DNA of 64,000 nucleotides from Halobacillus sp. Nhm2S1 (GCF_019599545.1 NZ_JAIEZV010000006.1:1-64000), one strand, 5' to 3'; shown: positions 1 to 6,841, counted from the stretch's first letter. The notes: generated by a model from the letters alone, not told the origin. Program-made: numbers and translations.

Positions 1-102
1 AAATCTCTTCTATAAAGAAGAAATGTTTTGACGTACTGGTTGGTTCGTTCAGTTTTCAAAGATCAAATGTTTTGTTTGCCGCTTCAAAACAGCGACTTAA
101 TT

Positions 103-131
103 AATATATCATGTGTAGTTGTTATCGTCAA
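103..131 (-). promoter_or_regulatory. rRNA operon promoter P2 (leftward)
   Basis: On the minus strand a -35 TTGACG (126-131) and a -10 TATATT (103-108) are separated by exactly 17 bp. Downstream, at about 44-66, the leader reads TTTGAAAACTGAAC, the sequence typical of Bacillaceae 16S leaders and rRNA spacers. The 16S gene itself would lie beyond the left edge. The promoter is seen directly; the rRNA target is inferred from the leader. Confidence 0.75.
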
Positions 132-197
132 CAACTTTTTATGATTTATTTTGTTAAGCCGTTTGCGGCTTGCCGCTCTCTTAACGCGACAAGTAAT

Positions 198-226
198 AAT
201 ATATCATGGCATTTCGGAGGACGCAA
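198..226 (-). promoter_or_regulatory. rRNA operon promoter P1 (leftward)
   Basis: A second minus-strand promoter lies 95 bp upstream of P2: -35 TTGCGT (221-226), a 17-bp spacer and -10 TATATT (198-203). Tandem promoters of this spacing are normal for Bacillus rrn operons. Confidence 0.65.
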
Positions 227-303
227 TAGGTTTTCCAATAATTTTTTAGTTTTCTAAGTTAATAGAATAGGATTGATCTTTTTCTTCCTTATTATATAGA
301 GAA

Positions 304-334
304 AAATAAAAAGCGAGCAGATTCCTGCTCACTT
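304..334 (-). terminator. Intrinsic terminator of the 30-aa ORF
   Basis: Minus-strand stem AGTGAGCAG/CTGCTCGCT with a GAAT loop, followed by a T-rich tract. It starts right after the stop codon of the small ORF and separates it from the rrn promoters. Confidence 0.8.
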
Positions 335-427
335 TTAGTACCGTCCTCTTCGTTTCCTCATGAACTTTTTTATAATTGGATATACAATAGGTCCATATTT
401 GAACACTCGTTTAAGTAGTCGTCCCAT
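335..427 (-). CDS. Small basic protein, 30 aa, unknown function
   Basis: This ORF starts with ATG at 425-427 behind AAGGAGAG and stops with TAA at 335-337. The product begins MGRLLKRVFKYGP and ends in an Arg/Lys-rich tail (KKFMRKRRGRY), with a short hydrophobic middle (PIVYPII). A good ribosome site plus its own terminator argue that it is expressed. It could be a membrane-associated microprotein; no function is recognised. It lies between moeB and the rRNA operon, all on the minus strand. Confidence 0.55.
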   Translation of the reverse strand: MGRLLKRVFKYGPIVYPIIKKFMRKRRGRY

Positions 428-490
428 GTTGCACTCTCCTTATTGGTTGTTGGTTTATCTATTCCCTTTCCTTTCCATAAACAAACTACA

Positions 491-1510
491 TCAACCACCA
501 ACGATTTTATGATACAACGTTTTTGCTTCCTTAATATCATTCGTCCCGTGGATCAACACGCGGCCATCACGAAAAAAAACCATCCGGTGCCGCAATGTTT
601 TATAGGATAACAAGAAAGGGTTCTCCTGAATCTCGCCATCTGACAATCGTTTTTTTAACTCCTCTAGATCTCTTTGCCCTTTGTTACCTGGGCGTATCTG
701 CACGGTATCCCTTCCACATAGGACTGCAACTTTTGTCATTTCGTTTCCGAATAGATAAGGATAGTTCGGTTCATCTCCGCAAGATGGACAGTCTCGCCTT
801 TGAATACGTCCGGTTTTAATCGAGGTATAGTCGTTTGTCCAAAGATCAAAGGTAACAAGACCTTTGCGTATGGATTGGACATCCCCTACAAGCACTTTCA
901 AAGCTTCCGTCACTTGATGGGCGGCGACCATTTGAACCGCCGGACTAATAACCCCGACCGTATCACAAGTAGCGGCACCGAGCGGGATGCTCCTCATCAA
1001 ACATGACAAACAAGGGGTTGAGCCCGGGATAATCGTATAACTCATCCCGTGACTTCCTACGCAGCCACCATAAATCCATGGGATTTGGTGTCTTTGTGTA
1101 AAGTCGTTGATGAGCATACGCGTTTCGAAATTATCCGTTCCATCAATGATCATATCGATTCCTTGTGCATATTTTTTTAGTTCTTCTGCTTGTACATCAG
1201 CGACGACCGCATGAATTGGAACCTCACTATTCACTTCTTCCAATCGGCTTTTAGCAGCCATCGCCTTAGGCATCCGGTTTTCAGCATCTCTTTCTGTGAA
1301 TAGCTGCTGTCTTTGCAAGTTACTGAATTCCACATAATCCCGATCAATGATGGTTATTTTCCCGACGCCTGCTCTTACAAGCTGCTCCGAACTGCTTGTT
1401 CCTAGCGCACCAGCGCCTACGATGAGCACGTGCGATTCTTTCAGACGGCGCTGCCCTTTTTCTCCTATTGGTTGAAAGAGCTGTTGTCTTGAATATCGTT
1501 CTCCTGGCAA
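491..1510 (-). CDS. moeB: MoeB/ThiF-family adenylyltransferase
   Basis: E1-like enzyme that adenylates the C-terminal glycine of a small sulfur-carrier protein (MoaD in molybdopterin synthesis; ThiS is possible). Visible are the ATP-binding GAGALGTS (about residues 32-39), the IIDRDYVEFSNLQRQ segment, the candidate catalytic Cys in ATCDTVG (about 182), and two zinc CxxC pairs (CLSC about 167-170, CPSC about 241-244). The C-terminal ~90 residues are not a rhodanese domain. Start choice: AAGGAGG abuts a GTG at 1519 but sits 8 nt before TTG at 1510, which gives 339 aa, the usual length in Bacillus. No other moa/moe gene is nearby, so the partner protein is not known from context. Confidence 0.85.
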   Translation of the reverse strand: MPGERYSRQQLFQPIGEKGQRRLKESHVLIVGAGALGTSSSEQLVRAGVGKITIIDRDYVEFSNLQRQQLFTERDAENRMPKAMAAKSRLEEVNSEVPIHAVVADVQAEELKKYAQGIDMIIDGTDNFETRMLINDFTQRHQIPWIYGGCVGSHGMSYTIIPGSTPCLSCLMRSIPLGAATCDTVGVISPAVQMVAAHQVTEALKVLVGDVQSIRKGLVTFDLWTNDYTSIKTGRIQRRDCPSCGDEPNYPYLFGNEMTKVAVLCGRDTVQIRPGNKGQRDLEELKKRLSDGEIQENPFLLSYKTLRHRMVFFRDGRVLIHGTNDIKEAKTLYHKIVGG

Positions 1511-1531
1511 AGGGCCCACCTCCTTGTTTCC

Positions 1532-2332
1532 TTATCGCATGACACTTCCTCCAGATATTTTCAAAGATTCCCCGACAATATTGGTCGATGCCTCCGATAA
1601 AAGGTAAACAATGGACCTGGCCACTTCATCCGGTTCACTTAGTTTTCCTGAAGGAATCCCTTGTTCTGCTGCTTTTCTTTGTTCTTCATAACTTCTGCCT
1701 TCCCGTTCCCCTTTTGAACGAATAGCTTCCTGCCCCATAGCAGTATCTACATAACCCGGACATACAGCGTTAACGCGAACCCCGTGTTCAATGGCTTCAT
1801 GAGCGAAAGACTGCGTAAATCCGGTAATGGCAAATTTCGAAGCACTGTAAGCCGTACCAGAATGCGTCCCCCGCAAACCAGAGAGGGAAGATAAATTGAC
1901 GATACTCCCGCGCCCATTTGCTTTCATATCTTGATAGACTTCCTGAGTGAAAAGGACGGTAGAGAAATAGTTAAGCTCCATTACTTTACGTAAATCTTCT
2001 TCTTTTAAATTTTCAAGCGGTCCGCCACCAATGATGCCAGCCGAATTGACGAGTCCTGTCACTGGACCTATCACCTGCCTGGCGTCCTTTACTACTTTCA
2101 CTCGATCTGCTTTCTCGTTCAAATCAGCAGTGCTTATTAAAACTTCCATTTCTCCATTTATCGTAGCACATTCCTCTTTTAACAAGGCCAGCTTTTCCTC
2201 GTTCCTGCCGGTAATGGTCACATGACCTCCAGCGCGGACGATTTCCTTAGCCGTTTCATATCCGATTCCACCTGTCGCCCCTGTTACGATAATGTGTTCG
2301 CCCTTTAAGGCTTCGCCAGAAAATATGTTCAT
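1532..2332 (-). CDS. Short-chain dehydrogenase/reductase (SDR)
   Basis: NAD(P)-dependent oxidoreductase of the classical SDR family, 266 aa. It shows the nucleotide-binding TGATGGIG (17-24), the NSAG motif (96-99), catalytic Ser in NLSSLSG (about 149) and the YxxxK pair in YSASK (Tyr162, Lys166). The PGYVDT segment after the active site is typical of FabG-like enzymes. Its start has AAGGAGG 7 nt upstream. It sits 13 nt upstream of moeB and may be co-transcribed, although the functions look unrelated. The substrate cannot be told from sequence. Confidence 0.85.
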   Translation of the reverse strand: MNIFSGEALKGEHIIVTGATGGIGYETAKEIVRAGGHVTITGRNEEKLALLKEECATINGEMEVLISTADLNEKADRVKVVKDARQVIGPVTGLVNSAGIIGGGPLENLKEEDLRKVMELNYFSTVLFTQEVYQDMKANGRGSIVNLSSLSGLRGTHSGTAYSASKFAITGFTQSFAHEAIEHGVRVNAVCPGYVDTAMGQEAIRSKGEREGRSYEEQRKAAEQGIPSGKLSEPDEVARSIVYLLSEASTNIVGESLKISGGSVMR

Positions 2333-2392
2333 TTTTTCGCCTCCTTAGCGAGTACGATAACCGAACCCTTCCCTATGTAAACCTTTTGGGTA

Positions 2393-2437
2393 TAAAAAAT
2401 CAGCGCTTCATGACTGATCTGTCAATGAAACGCTGAT
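2393..2437 (-). terminator. Intrinsic terminator overlapping the 29-aa ORF
   Basis: The minus-strand arms ATCAGCGTTTCAT (2425-2437) and ATGAAGCGCTGAT (2399-2411) form a 13-bp stem with one mismatch, followed by TTTTTTA. The 5' arm and loop lie inside the 3' end of the 29-aa ORF. Confidence 0.75.
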
Positions 2438-2497
2438 CCACGGGACAACCTGTTTTAAAAAGTCGACCATGTTGATTCTTTTTTTGTTACTTCTCAT
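2408..2497 (-). CDS. Putative 29-aa peptide, unknown
   Basis: ATG at 2495-2497 follows TGGAGGTAGCT, a good ribosome site. The product starts MRSNKKRINMVDFLKQ and ends at TGA 2408. The last third of the ORF forms the terminator hairpin, which is unusual and leaves room for it being a non-coding 3' end. It lies 23 nt after the 51-aa ORF, so the two would share a transcript. No family recognised. Confidence 0.4.
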   Translation of the reverse strand: MRSNKKRINMVDFLKQVVPWISVSLTDQS

Positions 2498-2520
2498 AGC
2501 TACCTCCACGACTTCTAATG

Positions 2521-2676
2521 CTATTTCCGCTTGTTAGTCTGCTTACGGAAAGAGAATAGAACCTTTCCACTACGTGTACGCTTTACGCCTTTAGCCTTGG
2601 ATTGCACCTGCGCTTCCGGACTGTTTTTATAATCCTGATCGAACAGCTCACGGGCTTTTGAGTATAGCAGAGTCAT
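2521..2676 (-). CDS. Small basic protein, 51 aa, unknown
   Basis: Starts with ATG at 2674-2676 behind GGGAGGATACCACG. The product begins MTLLYSKARELFDQDYK and has a strongly basic C-terminal half (VKRTRSGKVLFSF, then RKQTNKRK). There is no signal peptide, membrane segment or Cys. A basic cytoplasmic protein of this size could bind nucleic acid or act as a small regulatory partner, but no family is recognised. It is upstream of the 29-aa ORF and a terminator. Confidence 0.55.
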   Translation of the reverse strand: MTLLYSKARELFDQDYKNSPEAQVQSKAKGVKRTRSGKVLFSFRKQTNKRK

Positions 2677-2850
2677 CGTGGTATCCTCCCTTCTTTTTTA
2701 GTATATAAATCGATTCCCCTTGATATTATTAGTAAAACATCGTAAAAGCAAGAAAAAATTATGTTTTATACGTTTTTTTCTAACTATAGAGCTTATTTGA
2801 GGAATCATCATTGATTAACAATATCCGCACGGGTTGATTTTAAAACTCAT

Positions 2851-2891
2851 TTATGTGGAAAAATGTCGATTTTTAATATTTTCCCACATAA
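2851..2891. repeat. Imperfect inverted repeat, 14-bp arms
   Basis: TTATGTGGAAAAAT and ATTTTCCCACATAA pair over 14 bp with one mismatch around a 13-nt AT-rich loop. It has no T-tract typical of a terminator on either side and lies in open intergenic DNA. It could be a hairpin in a 3' UTR or the remnant of a miniature element. Confidence 0.6.
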
Positions 2892-2982
2892 GGTGCCACT
2901 GAATTGAATAAATGCTAGAATCAAATAACTCTTCCAGTGCTCCCACGTTTTCAAGGGAAGTTTTATATTGGTTACCAGCGGT

Positions 2983-3017
2983 AAAACAAAAAGAGACGAC
3001 CCACAAAGGATCGTCTC
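2983..3017 (-). terminator. Terminator of the LysM-3D gene
   Basis: GAGACGA and TCGTCTC arms (2993-2999, 3011-3017) followed on the minus strand by TTTTTGTTTT, just past the stop of the LysM-3D gene. Confidence 0.8.
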
Positions 3018-3025
3018 CATCTATA

Positions 3026-3799
3026 TTATTCATATACTTTTACTTGTACGTTTTTACGTCCGAAGTCAAGAGCATCAGAACGATCTGCCATGAATACATC
3101 GATACGGTTGCCTTGGATCGCTCCACCGATATCGCCGGCGATCGCTTTACCATAGCCTTCTACATAAACTTCAGAACCGAGTGGAATCACGTTCGGGTCT
3201 ACGGCAATCACTTTTTGGTCTGGGTTAGCTCTCAAGTCAATACCTGTATAAGTTGTTCCGGAGCAACCTTCACAGAATGCTGTATAAGCTGTCGCTTCCA
3301 TATTCAATGTTTTCACGACACCATCGTCTGCTGGTTGGCTGGATGTTTGCTCAGCTTCTGCTGCTTCATTGCTTGAGCTGTTTTCAGAAGTTGATTGTTC
3401 TGCAACTGCTGCTCCATCAAGAGATAATTTCTCTCCAGGATAGATCAGGTTGGAGTTAAGGTTGTTCCAAGCTTTCAGTTCTTGCACGCTTACATTATTT
3501 GCTTGTCCAATGCTGTAAAGTGTGTCCCCTGATTGAACCGTGTGAACGCTGCTGGAAGTTTGGGATTGAGCCTCTGCGTTTTGTCCTTCGTTAATAGAAA
3601 GTACTTGGTTAGGGAAAATCAGATTAGAGTTCAAGCCGTTTTCTTCTTTTATATCATTTACAGATACTCCATTGTTTTGAGCAATGCTCCAAAGAGTATC
3701 TCCTTTTTCTACTTTAATTTCATCTGCACTTACTGCTGTTGCTGTTACTGCCGAAACCGATGCGACCGCCGCCAAAGAAACAATTGTTTTTTTCATCAT
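3026..3799 (-). CDS. Secreted LysM-3D cell-wall protein (YocH-like)
   Basis: Exported peptidoglycan-binding protein and probable lytic enzyme, 257 aa. An N-terminal signal peptide (MMKKTIVSLAAVASVSA, cleaved near AVSA-DE) is followed by two LysM domains (about 28-70 and 86-128), a Ser/Glu-rich linker and a C-terminal 3D (MltA-like) domain (about 165-257) with the Asp-bearing DIGGAIQGNRIDVF. This architecture is that of Bacillus YocH. Start choice: GGAGG lies 9 nt before the first of two ATGs at 3799; the frame stays open further upstream but without a signal peptide. Family members are WalRK-controlled; I found no clean WalR box. A stable hairpin precedes the ribosome site. Confidence 0.85.
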   Translation of the reverse strand: MMKKTIVSLAAVASVSAVTATAVSADEIKVEKGDTLWSIAQNNGVSVNDIKEENGLNSNLIFPNQVLSINEGQNAEAQSQTSSSVHTVQSGDTLYSIGQANNVSVQELKAWNNLNSNLIYPGEKLSLDGAAVAEQSTSENSSSNEAAEAEQTSSQPADDGVVKTLNMEATAYTAFCEGCSGTTYTGIDLRANPDQKVIAVDPNVIPLGSEVYVEGYGKAIAGDIGGAIQGNRIDVFMADRSDALDFGRKNVQVKVYE

Positions 3800-3820
3800 G
3801 TTTAATTTCCTCCTTGGTAA

Positions 3821-3854
3821 ACAGCTCTCGCTCAGCCCTCGGCTAAGCGCTGTC
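3821..3854 (-). promoter_or_regulatory. Stable 5'-UTR hairpin before LysM-3D gene
   Basis: In the mRNA sense the leader reads ACAGC-GCTTAGCC-GAG-GGCTGAGC-GAGA-GCTGT: an 8-bp inner stem with a 3-nt loop, a 4-nt bulge and a 5-bp outer stem. It ends 6 nt before AAGGAGG. It might protect the mRNA or tune translation. It matches no riboswitch family I know. Confidence 0.45.
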
Positions 3855-3898
3855 TCAAAATCACAATTCCTACTGTAACACGCACAGCTCATATGCCA

Positions 3899-3927
3899 AT
3901 AACAGGAACACAACAATAACTTTTCAA
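3899..3927 (-). promoter_or_regulatory. Candidate sigma-A promoter of the LysM-3D gene
   Basis: Minus-strand TTGAAA (3922-3927), 17-bp spacer, TGTTAT (3899-3904). The -35 is 5/6 and the -10 is 4/6 to consensus, placing the hairpin inside the 5' UTR. Confidence 0.4.
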
Positions 3928-4002
3928 ACATTACATCATCTTTACTACAGTGTAATAATGCGGTTGTAATGGATAAATGTACCTACAAAAGGTTTGTATT
4001 GG

Positions 4003-4060
4003 AAATATATGTATGACCTGGCACGCCATATATTGTAAGACCCGGTCATACATTTACTGG
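4003..4060. repeat. TGTATGACCTGG repeat, inverted pair A
   Basis: GTATGACCTGG (4011-4021) is inverted as CCCGGTCATAC (4041-4051), followed by CATTTACTGG. The same words recur at 5215, 5323, 6859, 16195 and 52404. This copy lies about 85 bp upstream of the methyltransferase gene. Confidence 0.7.
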
Positions 4061-4083
4061 TACTAATACTGAATGGTTATTAT

Positions 4084-4097
4084 TGTAAACGTTTACA
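4084..4097. promoter_or_regulatory. cre-like palindrome (CcpA site candidate)
   Basis: TGTAAACGTTTACA is a perfect 14-bp palindrome matching the CcpA cre consensus core (TGNAANCGNWNNCW). It lies 47 bp before the methyltransferase start, where binding would overlap the promoter. Catabolite control of that gene is inference. Confidence 0.5.
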
Positions 4098-4143
4098 TTA
4101 GCAGTTATAGTTGTACTAAATGATATGGAGAGGTGATCGTTCC

Positions 4144-5202
4144 ATGTTAGGTGAAGCTGCGGTTAAAGATTCGAGGATACCCAAGCCCTATAGTGAAAAG
4201 CATATGGACGAAACGTTTTCCCATCCTCAATACCGTGTTGACCTTAGACGCTATTCAGAGAAAGAATATAACAAGTTTGTTCGTTTAAACACGGTAGCTG
4301 ATTGGTCTCTTTTGTCATGGAAGGATGTAGGTAAACCTTTTGAGGTCACGAATTATTCGAGTGAACGGACTGAATGGGAGAAAGAGAATGATCAAGTAAT
4401 GGATCCACATACTTCATGGACCTATTTCAACAAATCTTTTCATGAGTGGTTCATCAAAGATGTTCCTCAGGAAAAGAACCTTGGTAAAAAACAATTCATG
4501 AGAAGCCTTGCTTCATTTAAGCCTGGACAAGTAAAACAAGCGCTTGGTAATCTTGTTCAGTTGCAGTTATGGAATTATGTTCATAGAATCCAAGATGGAA
4601 TTTGGGACCCCCGAGGGAAGAGGGCCCTTTTTGAAGGATTACATTTAGACCGCCCACGCATTCTCTTTTTAGGAGCTGCGGAAGGGTATGAAGCGATGCA
4701 GCTTGGAGCCATGTATCCAGGAGCGGAGATTGTCATGGTCGATTACGATGAATTTTGCAAGACCACACGTTTTGGTGAATTCCCTGAGCATTACCCTTTT
4801 TTAGGTGAGAATCCGAGAACGGGACAGTGGAATGTCATGTATAAAGATGACTTGAACATTGAGTATGTGGTTGAGGATATTCGCAACCTTGATTTCGGAA
4901 AAGAATTTGATGTCGTCCTTTCCGTCGGTCTGTTGGAACATTTCCCTGATAAATACAAGCCGGAAGTCGCTGACTGGCACCGGCGATTTTTGAAAGAAGG
5001 TGGATACGCCATTCTTACCACCCCAAGGAACCAGGTTCGATCCCGTGTCTACTATCATGTCATGGCAGATGTGATGAACCATACCTACAGGGAACTCATG
5101 ACCGTTGAACAAATGGGACTCTATATGTATGAAGCAGGGTTCGATATCCTGAGACACGGTTACATCAAAGTGCATAATGGACTCATTTGCCGCCCTCGTT
5201 AA
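4144..5202 (+). CDS. Class I SAM-dependent methyltransferase
   Basis: 352-aa protein with a Rossmann methyltransferase fold in its C-terminal half. Motif I is ILFLGAAEGYEA (about 173-184), the acidic residue that would bind the SAM ribose is in VMVDYDEF, and VVLSVGLLEHFPD and GGYAILTTPRNQ match later motifs. The N-terminal ~165 residues are Trp/Tyr-rich and not recognised. Start choice: AGGTGAT is 6 nt before ATG 4144, whereas the upstream in-frame ATG at 4120 has no site. The gene is monocistronic, has a cre-like palindrome upstream, and is bracketed by two copies of the dispersed TGTATGACCTGG repeat. The substrate is unknown. Confidence 0.75.
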   Translation: MLGEAAVKDSRIPKPYSEKHMDETFSHPQYRVDLRRYSEKEYNKFVRLNTVADWSLLSWKDVGKPFEVTNYSSERTEWEKENDQVMDPHTSWTYFNKSFHEWFIKDVPQEKNLGKKQFMRSLASFKPGQVKQALGNLVQLQLWNYVHRIQDGIWDPRGKRALFEGLHLDRPRILFLGAAEGYEAMQLGAMYPGAEIVMVDYDEFCKTTRFGEFPEHYPFLGENPRTGQWNVMYKDDLNIEYVVEDIRNLDFGKEFDVVLSVGLLEHFPDKYKPEVADWHRRFLKEGGYAILTTPRNQVRSRVYYHVMADVMNHTYRELMTVEQMGLYMYEAGFDILRHGYIKVHNGLICRPR

Positions 5203-5214
5203 ATTGGAATAATC

Positions 5215-5226
5215 TGTATGACCTGG
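5215..5226. repeat. TGTATGACCTGG repeat, copy B
   Basis: TGTATGACCTGG followed by TACGG, 13 nt after the methyltransferase stop codon. It has the same 12-bp core as copy A, without an inverted partner. Confidence 0.65.
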
Positions 5227-5273
5227 TACGGAAGAAAAAGGAACCACCTAATATACAAAATACACACATAAAA

Positions 5274-5314
5274 AAAACCAGCCCTCACAGTTTAGAACGG
5301 CAAGGGCTGGTTTT
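5274..5314. terminator. Bidirectional terminator between methyltransferase and merR genes
   Basis: AACCAGCCCT (5276-5285) pairs with AGGGCTGGTT (5303-5312), flanked by an A-tract on the left and T-rich sequence on the right, so it can serve both converging genes. Confidence 0.8.
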
Positions 5315-5322
5315 GGTTTTAT

Positions 5323-5359
5323 GGTAATAAATGTATGACCTGGTCATACATTTATTACC
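5323..5359. repeat. Perfect 37-bp palindrome with TGTATGACC core (copy C)
   Basis: Arm GGTAATAAATGTATGACC (5323-5340), one central T, and its exact reverse complement (5342-5359). This is the most symmetrical copy of the repeat family and lies 15 bp past the merR stop codon. There is no T-tract, so it is not a standard terminator. Confidence 0.85.
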
Positions 5360-5374
5360 TCTTCCACAAGGGGA

Positions 5375-6142
5375 TTACCTTTCCTCCTGTTGGTCGCAGT
5401 AAATATGCATGGCTTTTTGTAGGAACTCTGCGTAGCCTTCTTTCCATTTATCGATATTCTTCGTGAAACGAGGGTCATTAACATACATGTCCGCCAACCC
5501 TCTGAAAATATCCAGATTGCACTCATAAAAATAATCAGTAATGTGCTGACGTTTTTTATCTATTAACTGCTGAACATCTGAATCAGAAGGGTCACGATCC
5601 ATTAATTTTACAAGTTCGCGATCGATTCCATCTCCTTCTTGTTGGATCCTTTCCCAATCCTCTTTTGTATATTGTGATGTTTTTTGTTTGGATTGTTTGT
5701 AAGCGTCCGTGTGTCCCCAACGCGCTTCCACTTCTTTCTCATATTTTTTCTGATGGGCTTCAATCTCACTTTTATCAAATGGACGGAAACGGTCTTCATT
5801 TTTCATACGATCTTCTCCTTCCAACGTTTGTAACGTCTGATCTACCGACCGAATCAACCGCTCCAAACGTTTTTTCTTTTCTCTCAAAATCTCACGGTGG
5901 CGCTGCAATGCGTCGGCTTCATCAAAATCAGGATTATCGAGAATCTCTTTTATCTTTCTCAAAGAGAAATCCATCTCTTTGAAGAAAAGAATCTGCTGCA
6001 GGCGCACCAACTCGTTTTCACTATATAAACGGTAGCCGTTTTCACTTACATAGGTTGGTGTCAACAAATCGATATGATCATAATGGTGCAGTGTGCGCAC
6101 ACTGACCCCTGTCAACTCTGCCATTTCTTTCACTTTATACAT
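5375..6142 (-). CDS. MerR-family regulator with TipAS effector domain
   Basis: 255-aa transcription activator of the TipA/Mta type. The N-terminal winged helix (YKVKEMAELTGVSVRTLHHY, then GYRLY) is followed by a dimerisation helix rich in Lys/Glu (about 75-110) and a C-terminal TipAS-like domain (about 125-250) that in relatives binds drugs or thiopeptides. The start has GAGGTGAT upstream. The gene lies downstream of a promoter with a 19-bp spacer, the hallmark of MerR-activated promoters, so it probably activates itself, as Mta does. No transporter is adjacent, so other targets lie elsewhere. Confidence 0.85.
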   Translation of the reverse strand: MYKVKEMAELTGVSVRTLHHYDHIDLLTPTYVSENGYRLYSENELVRLQQILFFKEMDFSLRKIKEILDNPDFDEADALQRHREILREKKKRLERLIRSVDQTLQTLEGEDRMKNEDRFRPFDKSEIEAHQKKYEKEVEARWGHTDAYKQSKQKTSQYTKEDWERIQQEGDGIDRELVKLMDRDPSDSDVQQLIDKKRQHITDYFYECNLDIFRGLADMYVNDPRFTKNIDKWKEGYAEFLQKAMHIYCDQQEER

Positions 6143-6162
6143 CGGTGATCACCTCACAATTA

Positions 6163-6193
6163 ACGATAAGCTATAACGTAACGTCAGAGTCAA
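6163..6193 (-). promoter_or_regulatory. MerR-type promoter with 19-bp spacer
   Basis: Minus-strand -35 TTGACT (6188-6193) and -10 TATCGT (6163-6168) are 19 bp apart, and the spacer carries the GACGTTACGTTA sequence typical of MerR operators. Over-long spacers need MerR-induced DNA distortion. It points to autoregulation. Confidence 0.7.
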
Positions 6194-6370
6194 CTCATCG
6201 CACAAACATTCACTACGTCCATTTTTATGTATAGGTCTTTCTATGCACGTAACAAACAAAACCTTAGGGCGATTTTCGTCGTTTCCTGTAGTTTTTCGCT
6301 TTGAAAAGGGATTTAGTCGAACGTCGGAGAATAAGAGGAGGAATAACAATTTTAATAAGGTTGTGTTCCT

Positions 6371-6841
6371 ATGAATATGTACTGTCAGAGCGCTTTTCAT
6401 CAATTAGAAATCGTTATTGCATCCATTTCCGAAATGGTCGGTCAGTTGTCAGAAGAAGATTTGACCCTTAGACCGACGGAGGGAAAGTACTCCATTGGGG
6501 AATTGCTCGAACACATCGCAGCAATCCCTGCGGCTGATGGGCACATCACAGAAGGGGCTTCAAAAGCAGAGATGGAGCACTTCTATGAAACGGTATCAAT
6601 GAAAACAAAAGATGAAATCTTAGAACGTCTATTTGAAAACTTTGCGCAATTGAAAACCCAATTCGAAAACTACACCGAAGAGCACCTGTACACAGAAACC
6701 ACATCGTGGTGGGGTGTGACCAATACACGGTTTGAATGGCTCGTCCAGACAGTCGCCCATATGTATCACCACCGTGGGCAATTGCATGCTATGTTAGTCC
6801 ACACCTATAAGAAAGACCCGGAAATCCTATTGTTTGAGTAG
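6371..6841 (+). CDS. DinB-family metalloprotein
   Basis: 156-aa four-helix-bundle protein of the DinB/YfiT type. The expected three metal-ligand histidines are visible: one in LLEHIAAIP (about 48) and two in AHMYHHRGQLHAML (about 136 and 140). Family members often act as bacillithiol- or other thiol-dependent transferases, but this protein's substrate is unknown. The start has only a weak AAGG site 10 nt upstream, and a stop codon lies just before it in frame. It is monocistronic. Confidence 0.75.
   Translation: MNMYCQSAFHQLEIVIASISEMVGQLSEEDLTLRPTEGKYSIGELLEHIAAIPAADGHITEGASKAEMEHFYETVSMKTKDEILERLFENFAQLKTQFENYTEEHLYTETTSWWGVTNTRFEWLVQTVAHMYHHRGQLHAMLVHTYKKDPEILLFE

Larger units (their letters stand above)
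2677..3025. other. 349-bp intergenic region with long inverted repeat
   Basis: AT-rich and without a credible gene. It holds the terminator of the LysM-3D gene at its right end and an imperfect inverted repeat with 14-bp arms at 2851-2864 and 2878-2891 (arms start TTATGTGG and end CCACATAA, one mismatch, 13-nt loop). The promoter of the 51-aa ORF should lie between about 2690 and 2760 but no clear -35/-10 pair stands out. Confidence 0.6.

Noticed and set aside
4801-5247. A 148-codon minus-strand frame antisense to the methyltransferase
   Set aside because: The plus strand has clear methyltransferase motifs in the same stretch and the minus frame lacks a ribosome site.
4003-5359. Insertion sequence around the methyltransferase
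   Set aside because: No transposase and no target-site duplication; only the palindromic repeats, which also occur singly elsewhere.
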